Positions 34,534-45,923 of a stretch of 64,000 nucleotides of DNA are shown here, piece by piece. Positions within the stretch are counted from its first letter, which is position 1. Every line of letters begins with the position of its first letter. Position numbers and translations under genes: made by a program. The DNA comes from Onthophagus taurus (taxonomy: Eukaryota > Arthropoda > Insecta > Coleoptera > Scarabaeidae), in the NCBI RefSeq assembly GCF_036711975.1, contig NC_091972.1:10359001-10423000 (forward strand), given 5' to 3'. The notes below the pieces were generated by a model. The model did not search any database. It was given only the letters and a program-made list of their open reading frames with translations, and was not told where the DNA came from.

Positions 34534-35235
34534 ATTATTTTTTAATTTAATTATCAAAAAATAACCTCCTATATGGAGTAAATATTTGATTAACATTTTA
34601 TAGTAAAATTCTTTTCACATATACAAATTATATAAAAAGAAAATATTGAAATATTAGTAGCAAATTATTAGTTTTCAAATTGAAGCGCCAAAAAGAAGGG
34701 TGTGTTGAAGAAGATCCCAAACCTCTTCGATTCTCATTTGATTGCCGAGAAGGCGATTCCAGGAACATTCTGGTTGAGGTTCATGGCAACGACTTTAATC
34801 TAATGCCGCACCTAGCGCAATACGTTTACAGTTTTTCCACTAATTACCACTAAAACACAATCATTAACTTGTACTGACAGGATACATCAGTAACTAATTG
34901 GAACTATTATTTTGAACCAAGCCCTATGTCATGTTGTTGCATGCTCTGTTAGCAGTGGCAGAGGACTTGGTACAATATAATTGCACATAATAAGGCTGTG
35001 TTGGACTTGGTACAAAGTAACTTCTATAATTCTGGCTCTCTTAGCTTAATATTACGTTCTCTAGTAGCCGGATATGGTACAATATAATACAATAAAACAG
35101 TGGTGGTTGTAACTGCGTGCAATACAAAAGTGGAAATGGTTCAAAATCATTCTGAGGGACTACATACACGTGGATTTATATTATAATATTATCTAATTTC
35201 ATCACCAACCACAATCACAGTATAGAGACAGTATA
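34534..35235. other. spacer, nothing firmly recognised
   Basis: A less AT-rich patch at 34680-34840 has open frames on both strands but no recognisable motif. The rest repeats short phrases such as ttggtacaatataa without a clear unit. Confidence 0.4.
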
Positions 35236-35460
35236 GGCTTTCAGGGATAATAACCCCAAGTTTTTCCACAAAGACTACGACAAGTCCACAAGGATAATCT
35301 AGCTTTGTGTAGAACTTGGTAGAACTCCCTGCAAATGTCCATTCCATGGATTTTATCTAGTATTACTCCTAGATATTTGACTTCCTTTAAGAATGAGATT
35401 TCTTCACCTTGGATAGTTGGGCGGATTAGTCCACCCAACTTATTTTGCAATTAATGAACA
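35236..35460 (-). mobile_element. R1/LOA-like reverse-transcriptase fragment
   Basis: The minus strand encodes EVKYLGVILDKIHGMDICRE followed by KARLSLWTCRSLCGKTWG. This matches the segment after the catalytic site in R1/LOA/I-clade retrotransposons (EVKYLGVILD, ALWTCRRLFGKTWGLKP). It is a 3'-end fragment with a stop shortly after. Confidence 0.65.
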
Positions 35461-35843
35461 TTTTTTAAATTTAATCTTAATTTGGTATTTTTAGTTGAGA
35501 AATATTGACTGTATATCAATACCATACAAAAATTCATAAACGTTGATTAGTTCCTATATTTTATAATAGATGGCATGAGCGATGTTATTTCCTTATCATT
35601 AATTTTTACCATTTTTTTATAAATCACTATAAATTTCAAAAACAACTATAAATTCCACCCAAAAAATCACACGAAATAATTTAAACCATATTGAGTTATT
35701 TAAATTTATTTAAAAATATTTTAAAAACACCCCCTTCTCCTTTTTTAATAACTTCCAATAATTCATCATAGATGGCATCGACAATTTTGTTTCCCGAGCG
35801 GCCATATTTCCTTCTTTTCCAGTTGTAGCTCGCAAAGTTCGCA

Positions 35844-36221
35844 ATGGGTCATCAAAATATTTGGTATTCTCACCCCAGAAAATACGGACAAGGGTCCAGA
35901 TCATGGTAAGTTACCACTATATTAATTATTTTCACCCCACAAACGATTTAATAATGTAAACAGCTTAACATAAAAAACCTAACCTCTAAATGAACAACAC
36001 ACGTGGATTCATATTAAAACGATGTTTTTTATTACTTTTAATCTTATTTTTCAGCCGAGCATGTTCGAATAGACACGGATTAATCCGTAAATACGGTTTA
36101 AATATCTGCAGGCAGTGCTTCAGGGAGTACGCCAACGATATTGGATTTAAGAAGGTAAGGGTTGTTTTTGCTTTCCCATGTAAGATATTAATTAATTTTG
36201 TTTGCGTTTCAGTTGGATTAA
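35844..36221 (+). CDS. RpS29: 40S ribosomal protein S29
   Basis: Three exons, 35844-35905, 36055-36154 and 36213-36221, give the usual 56 residues. [20 protein letters not shown] is followed by the zinc-binding [20 protein letters not shown] and by [16 protein letters not shown]. Four cysteines in a CxxC...CxxC arrangement bind zinc. The protein belongs to the small ribosomal subunit head. The last exon encodes only Leu-Asp and the stop. A pyrimidine-rich tract (tccttcttttcc) about 30 bases before the start may be a TOP-type transcription start, as is usual for ribosomal-protein genes. An AATAAA lies about 75 bases after the stop. The neighbouring WAP gene converges from the other strand. Confidence 0.96.
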
Positions 36222-36295
36222 GTGATCACCAACAAGAATTTCACAATTAAGATGTTATGATTGTTTTATTGTAGGTTCATAATTGCGAAATTCAC

Positions 36296-36301
36296 AATAA
36301 A
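36296..36301 (+). terminator. RpS29 polyadenylation signal
   Basis: AATAAA about 75 bases after the RpS29 stop codon. Confidence 0.6.
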
Positions 36302-36373
36302 ACACCATTTATTTTAAGTTAAAACTTTAATAATTGTTTTATTTACATTAATACTTGACAAATAATAAGTAGT

Positions 36374-37358
36374 TTAAGTTGTGATTCGTTCTATTGCTTT
36401 CTTTGCAAATTCTGATGTTCCAAGTCGTTGAGTTACATCAGCTACTAAAGCCAGTAGGGACCGTTTCGGTGGTCTACAATATCTCCTTCCACTTTCTTGA
36501 CAACATAAATTTGGAAAACAGTCAAAGCTGGATTCGCAGGGTTTTGGGAAAATATCTAGATTTGGTGGTGGAGGTGGAGTACATTGCATGTAACTTACAG
36601 CACTTTTTAAAGCTAAAAAATTAAAATAAAAGATTTATTTGGGGGGATTTTATTTGTCTTACGATCAATAATTAATTTAGGTGCTGGTATTTTATCTAAA
36701 TCAGGGGCAGCTGTGCGGCAATAAAATTTAACTTCTCCATTAACATTCGGTTTTTCTGGACAACAAATTCTTGGGTCACAATCTAGATCAGACCCACATT
36801 CCTTAATTTCTGATAATTCAGGAATTGGATCTGATGGACAAATTCTTTCGACAAGTCCGAATAAAATCGCTAAAAACAAATTTATTAACAACAATATTTG
36901 CAGAATTAGTTTAATTTTCGTGTACGTTCGTGTGATAATTCAACTTCCGGTGGTGGAACTCCTAGAACACATTTTTTTTTACAACAAACGTAACTTAGTC
37001 CTAAAAGCGTACTGCAATCCTTATTTGTATCACATGGTAAAGCAAAAAATGGTAATGAAGCTGAACGATTTGGACAAACTAATTTAATGTTCTTTGGTGT
37101 ATATCTTCCAGCATCTCTTATACTATTTTTACCTATAAAATGAAATTAAAGATTATTTGATTAACGTTTTTCTTTTTTTTTTATTACTTTCTAATGGAAC
37201 TCCGTCTAAACACCTAGTTCTGCAGCACAATGATGTTGGGCCAGCCCCCATAATTCGACAATCATTGTTGCTATCGCATGGTAATGCTAAAAGGGGCACT
37301 GGTATCTTTCTACTTGGACATGTTAGCTTTACATCTGAAATTGCTTCATTTTGTTCTT
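36374..37358 (-). CDS. multi-WAP-domain (four-disulfide core) secreted protein, 5' end not found
   Basis: Four minus-strand exons join in phase: 37188-37358, 36926-37132, 36663-36869, 36374-36612 (824 nt). Each carries one Cys-rich unit with the spacing of WAP domains: LTCPSRKIPV...PCDSNNDC...SLCCRTRC; LVCPNRSA...PCDTNKDC...YVCCKKKC; RICPSDPIPELSEIKECGSDLDCDP with RICC and FYC; and CTPPPPPNL...PCESSFDC...NLCCQESGRRYC. WAP proteins are secreted protease inhibitors or antimicrobials; the role of this one is unknown. The exon at 36663-36869 runs open upstream to look like a signal peptide, but that frame has no ATG and a good acceptor (gtttttag) cuts it, so I treat all four as one gene. The start exon with a true signal peptide should lie above 37358 and was not identified. 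Confidence 0.72.
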
Positions 37359-37929
37359 CTAAAAAGAGAAAGTTTTTGTTAGATAGAGTAATTAAACAAC
37401 GAAGAGGCCTTTCAGTTATGTGTGCTAATCCCGTTTGTTTGAAGTGAAGTTTTTGCTGATAACATCTTTTTGAAAGAGTGTTGCTTTGTTTTATTGTTTG
37501 TACAGGAAGTTATGTAATTTTTTGAATCAATGATAAACATTTTCTAATAACTCTTAAAATTATATTTTCATTTTAATGTTCAGCATATTCTTAGAATTAG
37601 TGAATTTTTGCTTAGATTTCGCATTTAGTAACAATTATTAATTGGTATTTGGTGGTAGAAGTAAATAGATCATATTCACATTCTTTTCCATGTATAAAGT
37701 TGTAATTTCGATCAATCACTGCAAATAGCACAATACTCATGTTATTCAGAGGAGTTTGCAAGATAAAGAAACGAATATTCTATTTATTCTGGTACTCTGC
37801 TAAAATCTCCCATTCAAGGAGAAAAGAAAGTCTATACAGTTCATGAGGCAAAGATATGAGTTAGTAATATTTGGGGATCAAATTACCATCAAGCTTTGGA
37901 AATTAGCATCCCCATATTCTTGATTTATA

Positions 37930-39740
37930 ATGGAAACTAGTGATGGAACGGATAGTGATTTTGATTTTTATTTCCACAAGGATCCTTCAAGAAATTAATT
38001 GTATAGCGAATTTTGAAAATTGCAACATCGAAAATTTTAGCAAAACTTCAAACATAGTTTTCTCAAAAACTAAAAGTTATTTTTCAAATCGGGTTGGTTC
38101 ATTGGAAAGAGGACACTTTTATTAACACTTTGGGAAATTTTCATACTCATATTCCAAGAAATGGATTCTATACGAATCTTTAAAACTTAATCGGCGAAAA
38201 TTGCAAAATACGAAAAAATAGTCGATTATTTCAAAAATTTATTTCTTAAGAACTAAAAGCGATTTTTCAAAACGGCTTGTGGCATTAAAAAGAGGATACT
38301 TTAATTGATAATTGGTGATATTTCCACAAGGATCTTTCAAGAAATTAATTTTATAGCGAATTTTGAAAATTGCAATATCGAAAATTTTAGCAAAACTTCA
38401 AATATTGTTTTCTCAAAAACTAAAAGTTATTTTTCAAAACGGGTTGGTTCATTGGAAAGAGGACACTTTTATTAACACTTTGGGAAATTTTCATATTCAT
38501 ATTCCAAGAAATGGATTTTATACGAATTTTTAAAACTTAATCGGCGAAAAATGCAAAATTCGAAAAAATTGTCGATAATTTCAAGAATTTATTTCTCAAG
38601 AAGTAAAAGTGATTTTTCAAAATGGCTTTGTACATTAAAAAGAGGATACTTTAATTAATAATTGGTGATATTTTCACAAGAATCCTTCAAGAAATTAATT
38701 TTATAGCGAATTTTGAAAATTATCGACGAAAATTGCAACATCGAAAATTTTATCAAAACTTCAAATATTTTTTTCTCAAAAACTAAAAGTAATTTTTCAA
38801 AACGGGTTGGTTCATTGGAAAGAGGACACTTTTATTAACACTTTGGAAAATTTTCATACTCATATTCCATGAACTGGATTTTATACGAATTTTTAAAACT
38901 TAATCGGCGAAAATTGCAAAATACGGAAAAATTGTCGATTATTTCAAAAATTTATTTCTCAAGAACTAAAAGTGATTTTTCAAAACGGCTTGTTGCATTA
39001 AAAAGAGGATACTTTAATTAATAATTGGTGATATTTCCACAAGGATCCTTCAAGAAATTAATTTTATAGTGAATTTTGAAAATTATCGATCAAAATTGCA
39101 ATATCAAAAATTTTTGCAAAACTTCAAATATTGTTTTCTCAAAAACTAAAAGTTATTTTTCAAAACGGGTTTGTTCATTGGAAAGAGGACACTTTTATTA
39201 ACACTTTGGGAAATTTTCATACTCATATTCCAAGAAATGGATTTTATACGAATTTTTAAAACTTAATCGGCGAAAATTGCAAAATACGGAAAAATTGTCG
39301 ATTATTTCAAAAATTTATTTCTCAAAAACTAAAAGTGATTTTTCAAAACGGCTTTTTGCATTAAAAAGAGGATACTTTAATTAATAATTGGTGATATTTT
39401 CACAAGAATCCTTCAAAAAATTAATTTTATAGCGAATTTTTAAAATTATCGATGAAAATTGCAACATCGAAAATTTTATCAAAACTTCAAATATTGTTTT
39501 CTCAAAAACTAAAAGTTATTTTTCAAAACGGGTTGGTTCATTGGAAAGAGGACATTTTTATTAACACTTTGGGAAATTTTTATACTCATATTCCAAGAAA
39601 TGGATTTTATACGAATTTTTAAAACTTATTCGACGAAAATTGAAAAAATTGTCGATCATTTCAAAAATTTATTTCTCAAGAACTGAAAGTGATGTTTCAA
39701 AACGGATTTTTATTAAGAAGAGGATACTTTGATTAATAAT
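37930..39740. repeat. satellite-like array, about 363-bp unit made of two diverged halves
   Basis: The marker attggaaagaggacac(a/t)tttt starts at 38101, 38451, 38814, 39177 and 39540, so the spacing is 350 once and then 363 three times. Within each unit a second, similar block (ctcaagaactaaaagtgatt...gaggatacttt) lies about half a unit away. The 363-bp unit is thus a dimer of roughly 180-bp relatives, a nucleosome-sized monomer. Copies are about 90-95 per cent alike by eye. Open frames inside it are not genes. Confidence 0.85.
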
Positions 39741-39974
39741 CGAAAGTGATAACAGCGACAGTTGTTAGTAATGAATGTGATGATAAAAAATTTGCTGAAC
39801 AAATTAAGTTAAAACATTGTTTTTCTTCACAAACTGAATGTTAATTAATTTTTTTTTCTATTAAATCCTACAAGAGTTTAAAAAGTAAACAAAACTATAG
39901 TAGCTAAATCTTTCAAAAATTGAAACAAAGTCTAATAAATTTAAATATTACAAATAAACCCCAATTGATTAACA

Positions 39975-40162
39975 GCAACAAGTGTTTACTCAAAAAGAGT
40001 CCACATCATTGCTCCAGAGCATGCTGAGAATGAGACGGTAGTAGCTTGTGGAAATGCGTTAAGACAAGCCATTCCACCCATGATTTTATTTAAAGGTAAA
40101 CGACAAAAACCAGAATGGCTAAATTCTATGCCACACGGAGCAGTAAATATAGACCGATAATA
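39975..40162 (+). mobile_element. pogo/Tigger-like transposase fragment
   Basis: Plus-strand frame from about 39979 reads VYSKRVHIIAPEHAENETVV, then ACGNALRQAIPPMILFKGKR and PEWLNSMPHGAVN. This matches the DDE region of pogo/jerky-type transposases (EHAENVTVVACGNAAGQAIPPMILFKGKR). Only this short piece survives. The minus-strand frame 39986-40177 is its complement. Confidence 0.7.
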
Positions 40163-40179
40163 ATTATATAAGTACATAG

Positions 40180-41400
40180 CGTATTATATAAATGGCGATT
40201 TTAAATTGAGAAGTAAAGTAATTGAGTTTTCCTCGATAAATCATTTGATTAATACTTACCTATAATTTAAATATTTTTATCGTTATCAAATAAAAATATG
40301 AATTGGAGGTGAATACATTCACTAAAAGTATGCAATGTATCTCCTCCGTGTTTACCTTGATCTAAATAGGAAAGGTATATTATTTATTAAACACTAACAA
40401 GGAAGTAACACTTCCTAATATTTCTTAATTGAATCTATTTAATAAAATAATATTATATAATTTGAATAGTTTTCCTACCTTTAGATAGTGCTCTGGCGCA
40501 TAACTCGAAACTAAAATAAATGATGAAAAATAGTTCACAGAAATTCATTATTAATGTAAATTTATTAAAGCAAATTTATTAATGTTTCGAAGATCCATAA
40601 ATATAGGATAAATTTTCGCGCTCACTCAAAACTATATATTTATTTACGAAGAACTATTTGCGAGAAATTGCGACGTTGTTACGCACCTCTTATCTTCCAC
40701 CTCTCTGAAGAAACTGTCCGTATTCAGCCAATTTAAGAAACGTCCAACCAACCGTAAATACTTGTCGATTATGCAATGGATTATGTTTGGTCTTCTAAGG
40801 TCAGTTGTTTTCTTAAATTGAAATTTATATAAAAAAGCTTTTTATTGCTTAATGCTTAATTAATTAATTTCGTGGTTTTCAAAGATTTTTTGAGAATAAT
40901 AGACGATGTTTTCTCTGTGTCATGTGGTTATAAAATAGAAAGATTGAACATTTCTTTAAAATAGGAAGTCTTTTGAAAGACATAATCTTAACACTAATGA
41001 TTCAAAACTTTCACCAAGCCACGCTAAGCTTATTACATCAGATACGCAAGTAACGTTTTTTTTTTGTGTTCCTTTCAAAACTATATCACCACAAAATGAC
41101 GAAGCGTTTCTTTGAAATTTTTTAAAATTGGGTGTTATTTCAAAATTAAACCTTCCTCCAAGGGCAACAAACGGATATATTATACAGTTAATTTAAAATA
41201 TCTGTGTGTTACCCCCCATTACTATTTAAACCTTAATTATAATTACAATTTTATTAACTAACATGACATCTGTATAAATATGTTACAAACATTTAAAGAA
41301 AATAGCTACGTTTTTATACAATAAATTATGTTCAATTTGAAAAAAATCAATACAAATTCACTCAAGAAACAACTTGAATATCACAATTACAAAATGGTTA
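40180..41400. other. intergenic between WAP/satellite region and TMEM192
   Basis: A less AT-rich patch near 40660-40800 could be a promoter or a short exon. No coding gene or repeat family can be supported. Confidence 0.4.
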
Positions 41401-41412
41401 AAAATTTGGATT

Positions 41413-42546
41413 TTAAGCATTACTGGTTCCAGAGCGAGCCCTATTTTGCATTTGGGCGTTTAAAATCATCAGCTTTTCTCCCAATTTCGCGTTGTGATCT
41501 TTTAAATGTCTTATTAAATCAGCCTAAAACAATGAATTAAGTAATGTTTTATAATTAATGAATGAAACAAACCTGTTTTTCAATGAAATCAAAAAACTTA
41601 TCCCCTCGTTGTCTATAACCTATTTCACCATGAGCAAAAGAATCAACTGATGAACAAGCGTTCCATTCTTCTTTTTGAACATCAGGAGGAGGTTTTTGAA
41701 CGTTAAATTTAGCAACAAGAACTGAAAATAAATTTGAATTTATTAATAAAAATATATTTTGATTTAAATAGTTTTTTTCTTGTTTCAAAGTTGCCTAATA
41801 TGCTAACTTCACTATTAATTAACTGTCAAATTTAAAAGTGACTTACCAATGTATCTGATGTCAATTAAAGCAATAACACAAAACTGAACGGTCAAGGTAA
41901 GACAAATATATCCAATAGGTGAAAAAAAAGTTCCATTTAAACAGTTTTTGGTGAAATTATCTCCATAATAATGTTGCATCAAAGTTTGCAATAATGCAAC
42001 ACAAGCAACCATCAAACTGACCATGTATAATGGTAACCTATAAAGTACTTGTGTTTTCTTATAAAAATCCAAATAACCATTCATTCGTAAAGCATAATGT
42101 TTCATTCGTAATATTTGATCAATAACCTTAAAAAAAAAAATTAAAAAAAAAATTTTTTTTTAGCTAATTAAATCTTACTAAAGTTAAAAGCCATAATCCT
42201 AGTTCAATATAAATCAACGTAAAGTACTCTCGGCAATTAGAATCTTTTTCCGGGTGAATTATAGTATAAATAATGGCTGTTATTTCAAGTCCTAAAGTCG
42301 TAATTAGATGTAACGTTATTACCGGGATACTCCTCAACGGTTTAAAAACACCATAAGACTCCAAAATCGGTTCCAAATATTCCCTTTCATCCATATTTTG
42401 CGATTCACTGAAAAACGTTGCTCCCTAATCCAAACACAAAAAGATAACAATAAACCTAACCTCACTTTTGGAACTGTCAAAAACGAAGTCAGTTTTTTTT
42501 TACTTACACCCGAATTCGTGTTTAAACTACGCGTCAAACTAACCAT
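41413..42546 (-). CDS. TMEM192: transmembrane protein 192
   Basis: Five exons, 42508-42546, 42179-42424, 41847-42126, 41573-41721 and 41413-41523, join in phase to 274 residues (human protein 271). Four hydrophobic spans are visible: VITLHLITTLGLEITAIIYT, LIYIELGLWLLTL, LYMVSLMVACVALLQTLM and IGYICLTLTVQFCVIALI. The C-terminus, IEKQADLIRHLKDHNAKLGE followed by KLMIL, matches the conserved coiled-coil tail of TMEM192 (EKQxxxIxxLKxHNxxL). TMEM192 is a multi-pass protein of lysosome and late-endosome membranes, reported to dimerise. The first exon encodes only 13 residues. The poly-pyrimidine tract before exon 3 is extreme but ends in a normal AG. The plus-strand frame at 41328-41540 is a shadow. 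Confidence 0.88.
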
Positions 42547-43125
42547 TTTATCATTATTCGGATCAAAATCATGAAAACTTTATTTTAGATAAAATAATGT
42601 TAGATTTCTTGTAAAATGATCTGTTTTGTTAGAAAAAAGAAATCTTCGTATTGCTATGACTACTCTGATGACTTGAAATTTGTAATGGGTGGATTTCAAT
42701 GCATTTTGTCCGTGTTTATGCATCGGTTTAAAAATAATCATGATATAAGCTGTCGTTGGGTACTTGCATAACAATTAATCGCCATCCAAAGGCAGAAATA
42801 AACGTTTTCCGTCGTCCTCATTATCTTGGACTTTGAGCTTTTATAACGAGAACTTCGAAATATTACAAATTGAAGCAATTTGAGTTAATTTCGTTTATGG
42901 AAGTATCGATTTGATTTTTATTTGCGTAATACGTCTCTTGCTGAGACAATATTGAAGAGTTTTAGCCTTGAAGGGTGATCTAATATGATTAAATTTAATC
43001 TAATAGAAATTATTGTTTTTCTTGATGCAATTTTTATGAATTAGCTTAATTCATTTTAACGATTTATACATTTTTTTGTGTTACGTTACTTTTATGCAAT
43101 TATATATTTGTTAATTATTTAGTAG
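42547..43125. other. TMEM192 upstream region
   Basis: Contains the TMEM192 promoter by position. No further gene or repeat is recognised. Confidence 0.4.
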
Positions 43126-43700
43126 CTACAGGAAGAACAACACATCTCTTATTTGTGGATCTCACCAAGGCATATGACAAATTGTTGATTGATCGCAAAC
43201 GTCAATAAATGTCACGTTAATCAAGACGGTACAAGAATTTTATTATACAGAGGGACAGAAGCAGCAGTAAAGATAAACAAATATCAGAAAGTTTCAACAT
43301 CACCAAAGGGCTCTGAAAAGGATGCACATCGTCATTATTCAACATATATGTGCAGATTGCTCTTGATGAATGCAGAAAGAAATGTAGAACTTGATGAACA
43401 AACAACGCTGTATAGCCTACATTTTGCTGAAGACCAAGAGGTAGCAGCTCAAGAAGAAGAAGACCTTGAATATATGGCAAAAAAATTAATCGAAGTATAC
43501 GACCTATGGGGGTTGGTTACGAACGTAGGAAAAACACAGTATCTTTGCATGGGGGGAGAAACAAAAGATCTTAATTAAAGGATGCGAAGTGTGCACTTAT
43601 TTTGGGACTAAGATGAACCACAATGGAAGATTTGAAGTTATAGTCAACGGGGCAAAAACATAACAAAAGCCATAAACTCCCTTCTTTGATCAAAAAAGAT
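43126..43700 (+). mobile_element. LINE reverse-transcriptase fragment
   Basis: Broken plus-strand frames give TTHLLFVDLTKAYD, then a GCTSSLFNIYVQIALDE stretch, then LHFAEDQEVAAQEEEDLEYM (the catalytic FADDQ with Glu), then KLIEVYDLWGLVTNVGKTQY and LCMGG. These are the successive motifs of a non-LTR reverse transcriptase. It is inactive. Confidence 0.75.
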
Positions 43701-44275
43701 CTCAAAAAAGAAAACAACAACTGCAGGCATGAAAATTGATTAAATAACATATCATGTTCTACACCACGCTTTTTTCTAGGAGAAAAACATGTTGTCTTTC
43801 AAAAATAAATACTTTTTTGTCTCCGGAGTAGTTTACATTAGGAGTGGGTTGATATGGTTTTCCAGGTCGCAAAACGCATGACCAAAAGCTTTGACGATGT
43901 CTTCGCCGTCACAAACTCATTCCGCCTCGGTGAAAAATTCGATGTAGTGTCGCGATTTGTTTTTGTCCACAGTCGATGGTGCGCTTCAACAAACGCAAGA
44001 TATACCGCTTGTTGAATTTAAAATAAATAATAACGAAAGAAAATTAAATTTCAATTTAGAAGTAAGTTTCGAAAAAGTTTCATTTTGGCTTATTAAAAAA
44101 AAAAAATTATTTTTTTATTGAAGCTCAATGCATTTTATAGATAATAATAAAAAATAACTGTTTATTATTAAGCTAATTTAAGCTGAAAATATTATTTTGT
44201 TTATTTTTTGGACTTATGTGCTTTAATAATAATTTTTAAATAAATTGAAGAAAACTGGGATAAAAATTAATAAAA
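43701..44275 (+). promoter_or_regulatory. upstream region of the first inaF-like gene
   Basis: A less AT-rich block at 43840-44020 precedes the gene and probably contains its promoter or 5' UTR. No splice junction to the coding exon was established. Confidence 0.3.
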
Positions 44276-45570
44276 ATGCCTGAAGAAAAAGGAAATGAAA
44301 ACAAAGAGACAAACGAAGGAGATGAAGATGATTTGTATTCCGAACCAAAATCAAAACCAAAATTGATTAGAATTTTAACAGTTTTTGCGTACATGTCGTC
44401 TGTTTCAATGGCGGCAATTCTTCTTTCGATTTATTACATTTTTATGTGGGAAGGACAACCTAGCTTAGCGAGGAGAACTGATCCTCGAATGGAATCTATG
44501 ATTGGTCATTCATCAATGATTCGCGAAGAAACACAATTAGAGCAAAATAAATCTGATGCTGCGAATATTGAGGAGTTTACCAAAAACTATATAAATGTTA
44601 CTTTTGACTCATTAAAAACGGAACGTGAAAGAGAGACGGAAAAAGATATTTTAACAAATGATGTAACCCAAGGTATTCAACAAGATAATAAAAAAGGTGA
44701 GCTTTTTTTTTGGTGCTGTTAAAGTTCGAAAGTCAATATTTGATGGCAAATATACGGTTGAGGGAAACCTGTGGCAGGAATAAAAAGAGGTGTTTTAATG
44801 CCAATCCAATTAAGGGTTGACATACATATGTACGAGTTCCGTTGACCTATATTTTTACCTTCTTTGTGTTAACCTAACCAAACAAATCTATTTATTTTTG
44901 AAGAGTTATAAAACAAATCAAACAAAGTAAAGAATCACTTTGTTAATTTATTAATACAATAAATCCTTGCTATAACGGATTAATTCTGGATATCTCTAGC
45001 TTTAGAACTAACACTAGGTCTAGAATTAGAAACATTCGGATTTAGCCATCTAGTGTTAGTTCTACTTTTAGTTTAATAAAAATGTACAACAATTTAGCGC
45101 TGAATAACAGTTAAAACTAGAACTAACGCTAGACTTAGAACTAGAAACATTCGGGTTTAGCCGCACGTCTCTCAAGACGGCTAAACCCGAATGATTCTAG
45201 TTCTAAGTCTAGCGTTAGTTCTAGTGATAGTGTTAGTGCAATACTAGAACTAACACTAGACCGAGAACTAGAAACATTCGGATTTAGCCGCACGTCTCTC
45301 AAGACGGCTAAACCCGAATGATTCTAGTTCTAGCTGTTGTGTTAGTTCTAGTGATAGTGTAAAACTAGATCAACACTAGATAACACTAGATCTAGAACTA
45401 GAAACATTCGGGTTAAGTATGACTTAAAAATATTTTACTGTATCTACCTTTTAGAAACCTTTCCTTCTTTGGAACTTTTCCAAAAAATTAATTACTCACC
45501 ATCAAATTTATTTTCATCAATCTTTTATACAAACCAAAAATTTAAATTTCAAAGTAACTGTATGTTATAA
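44276..45570 (+). CDS. InaF-motif single-pass membrane protein, copy 1
   Basis: Exon 44276-44696 encodes an acidic N-terminus (EEKGNENKETNEGDEDDLY), then LIRILTVFAYMSSVSMAAIL followed by LSIYYIFMW at about residues 30-58, the InaF motif (Lys/Arg-hydrophobic TVxAYxxxVSxAAIxLSxYYxFxW), and a polar tail. A consensus donor (gtgagc) at 44697 joins in phase to a candidate last exon, 45455-45570, giving 178 residues; without splicing the frame ends at 44722. Fly InaF-B is a small membrane partner needed for TRP-channel function in photoreceptors, and vertebrate INAFM1/2 share the motif. A paralogue lies 350 bp downstream on the same strand. The second exon is less certain than the first. Confidence 0.75.
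44985..45415. repeat. tandem hairpins of the CTAGAACTAG family
   Basis: Two large inverted repeats lie in the intron of the first inaF-like gene. Arms 45116-45163 and 45178-45225 match at 47 of 48 positions; arms 45243-45290 and 45305-45352 match less well. Both enclose the same 14-base loop cacgtctctcaaga. A partial third left arm starts near 45390, and a diverged piece lies at 44995-45070. The hairpins repeat every 127 bp. Related sequence occurs at 24447-24545, 60175-60300 and 60990-61115. Confidence 0.85.
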
Positions 45571-45923
45571 ACTTTAATTCATAATTTGAAATAGTTAATA
45601 AATCTTAAAACACTTTGAATTTTGTAATTCGAAATGTCCCTCAAGAGGAATTGCGCACAAAGAACATCGAGGAATTATCGATTCGTAAAGGTTGGAAATA
45701 AAAATAAAAAAAAAGAATGAAAATAAATGCGGCCTAAATTCGCGTACTGACCTCGTAGAAACGTTAATAATCGACACAACCCATCGAACATGTTTAAACC
45801 ATATTTCTGGAAGTGCTACAAACGTAAACGTTCACCTATTTTCGGACGATCGGCGTCGCAAAAGCTCGCGCTCCGCAATTAGTATTAAAATTTTTTAAAT
45901 TAAACTTTTTTAAAAGAGATAAA

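Noticed and set aside
36600-36894. Separate two-WAP secreted gene starting with MLLINLFLAILFGLVE
   Set aside because: The leading residue is a TTG codon, no ATG exists, and a strong acceptor cuts the hydrophobic part; phase joins it to the upstream WAP exon.
37940-38125. Plus-strand frame beginning MMERIVILIFISTRIL with an apparent signal peptide
   Set aside because: It lies wholly in the 363-bp satellite and is not maintained in the other units.
39986-40177. Cys-containing minus-strand peptide as the missing WAP signal exon
   Set aside because: The plus strand of the same segment clearly encodes a pogo-type transposase fragment.
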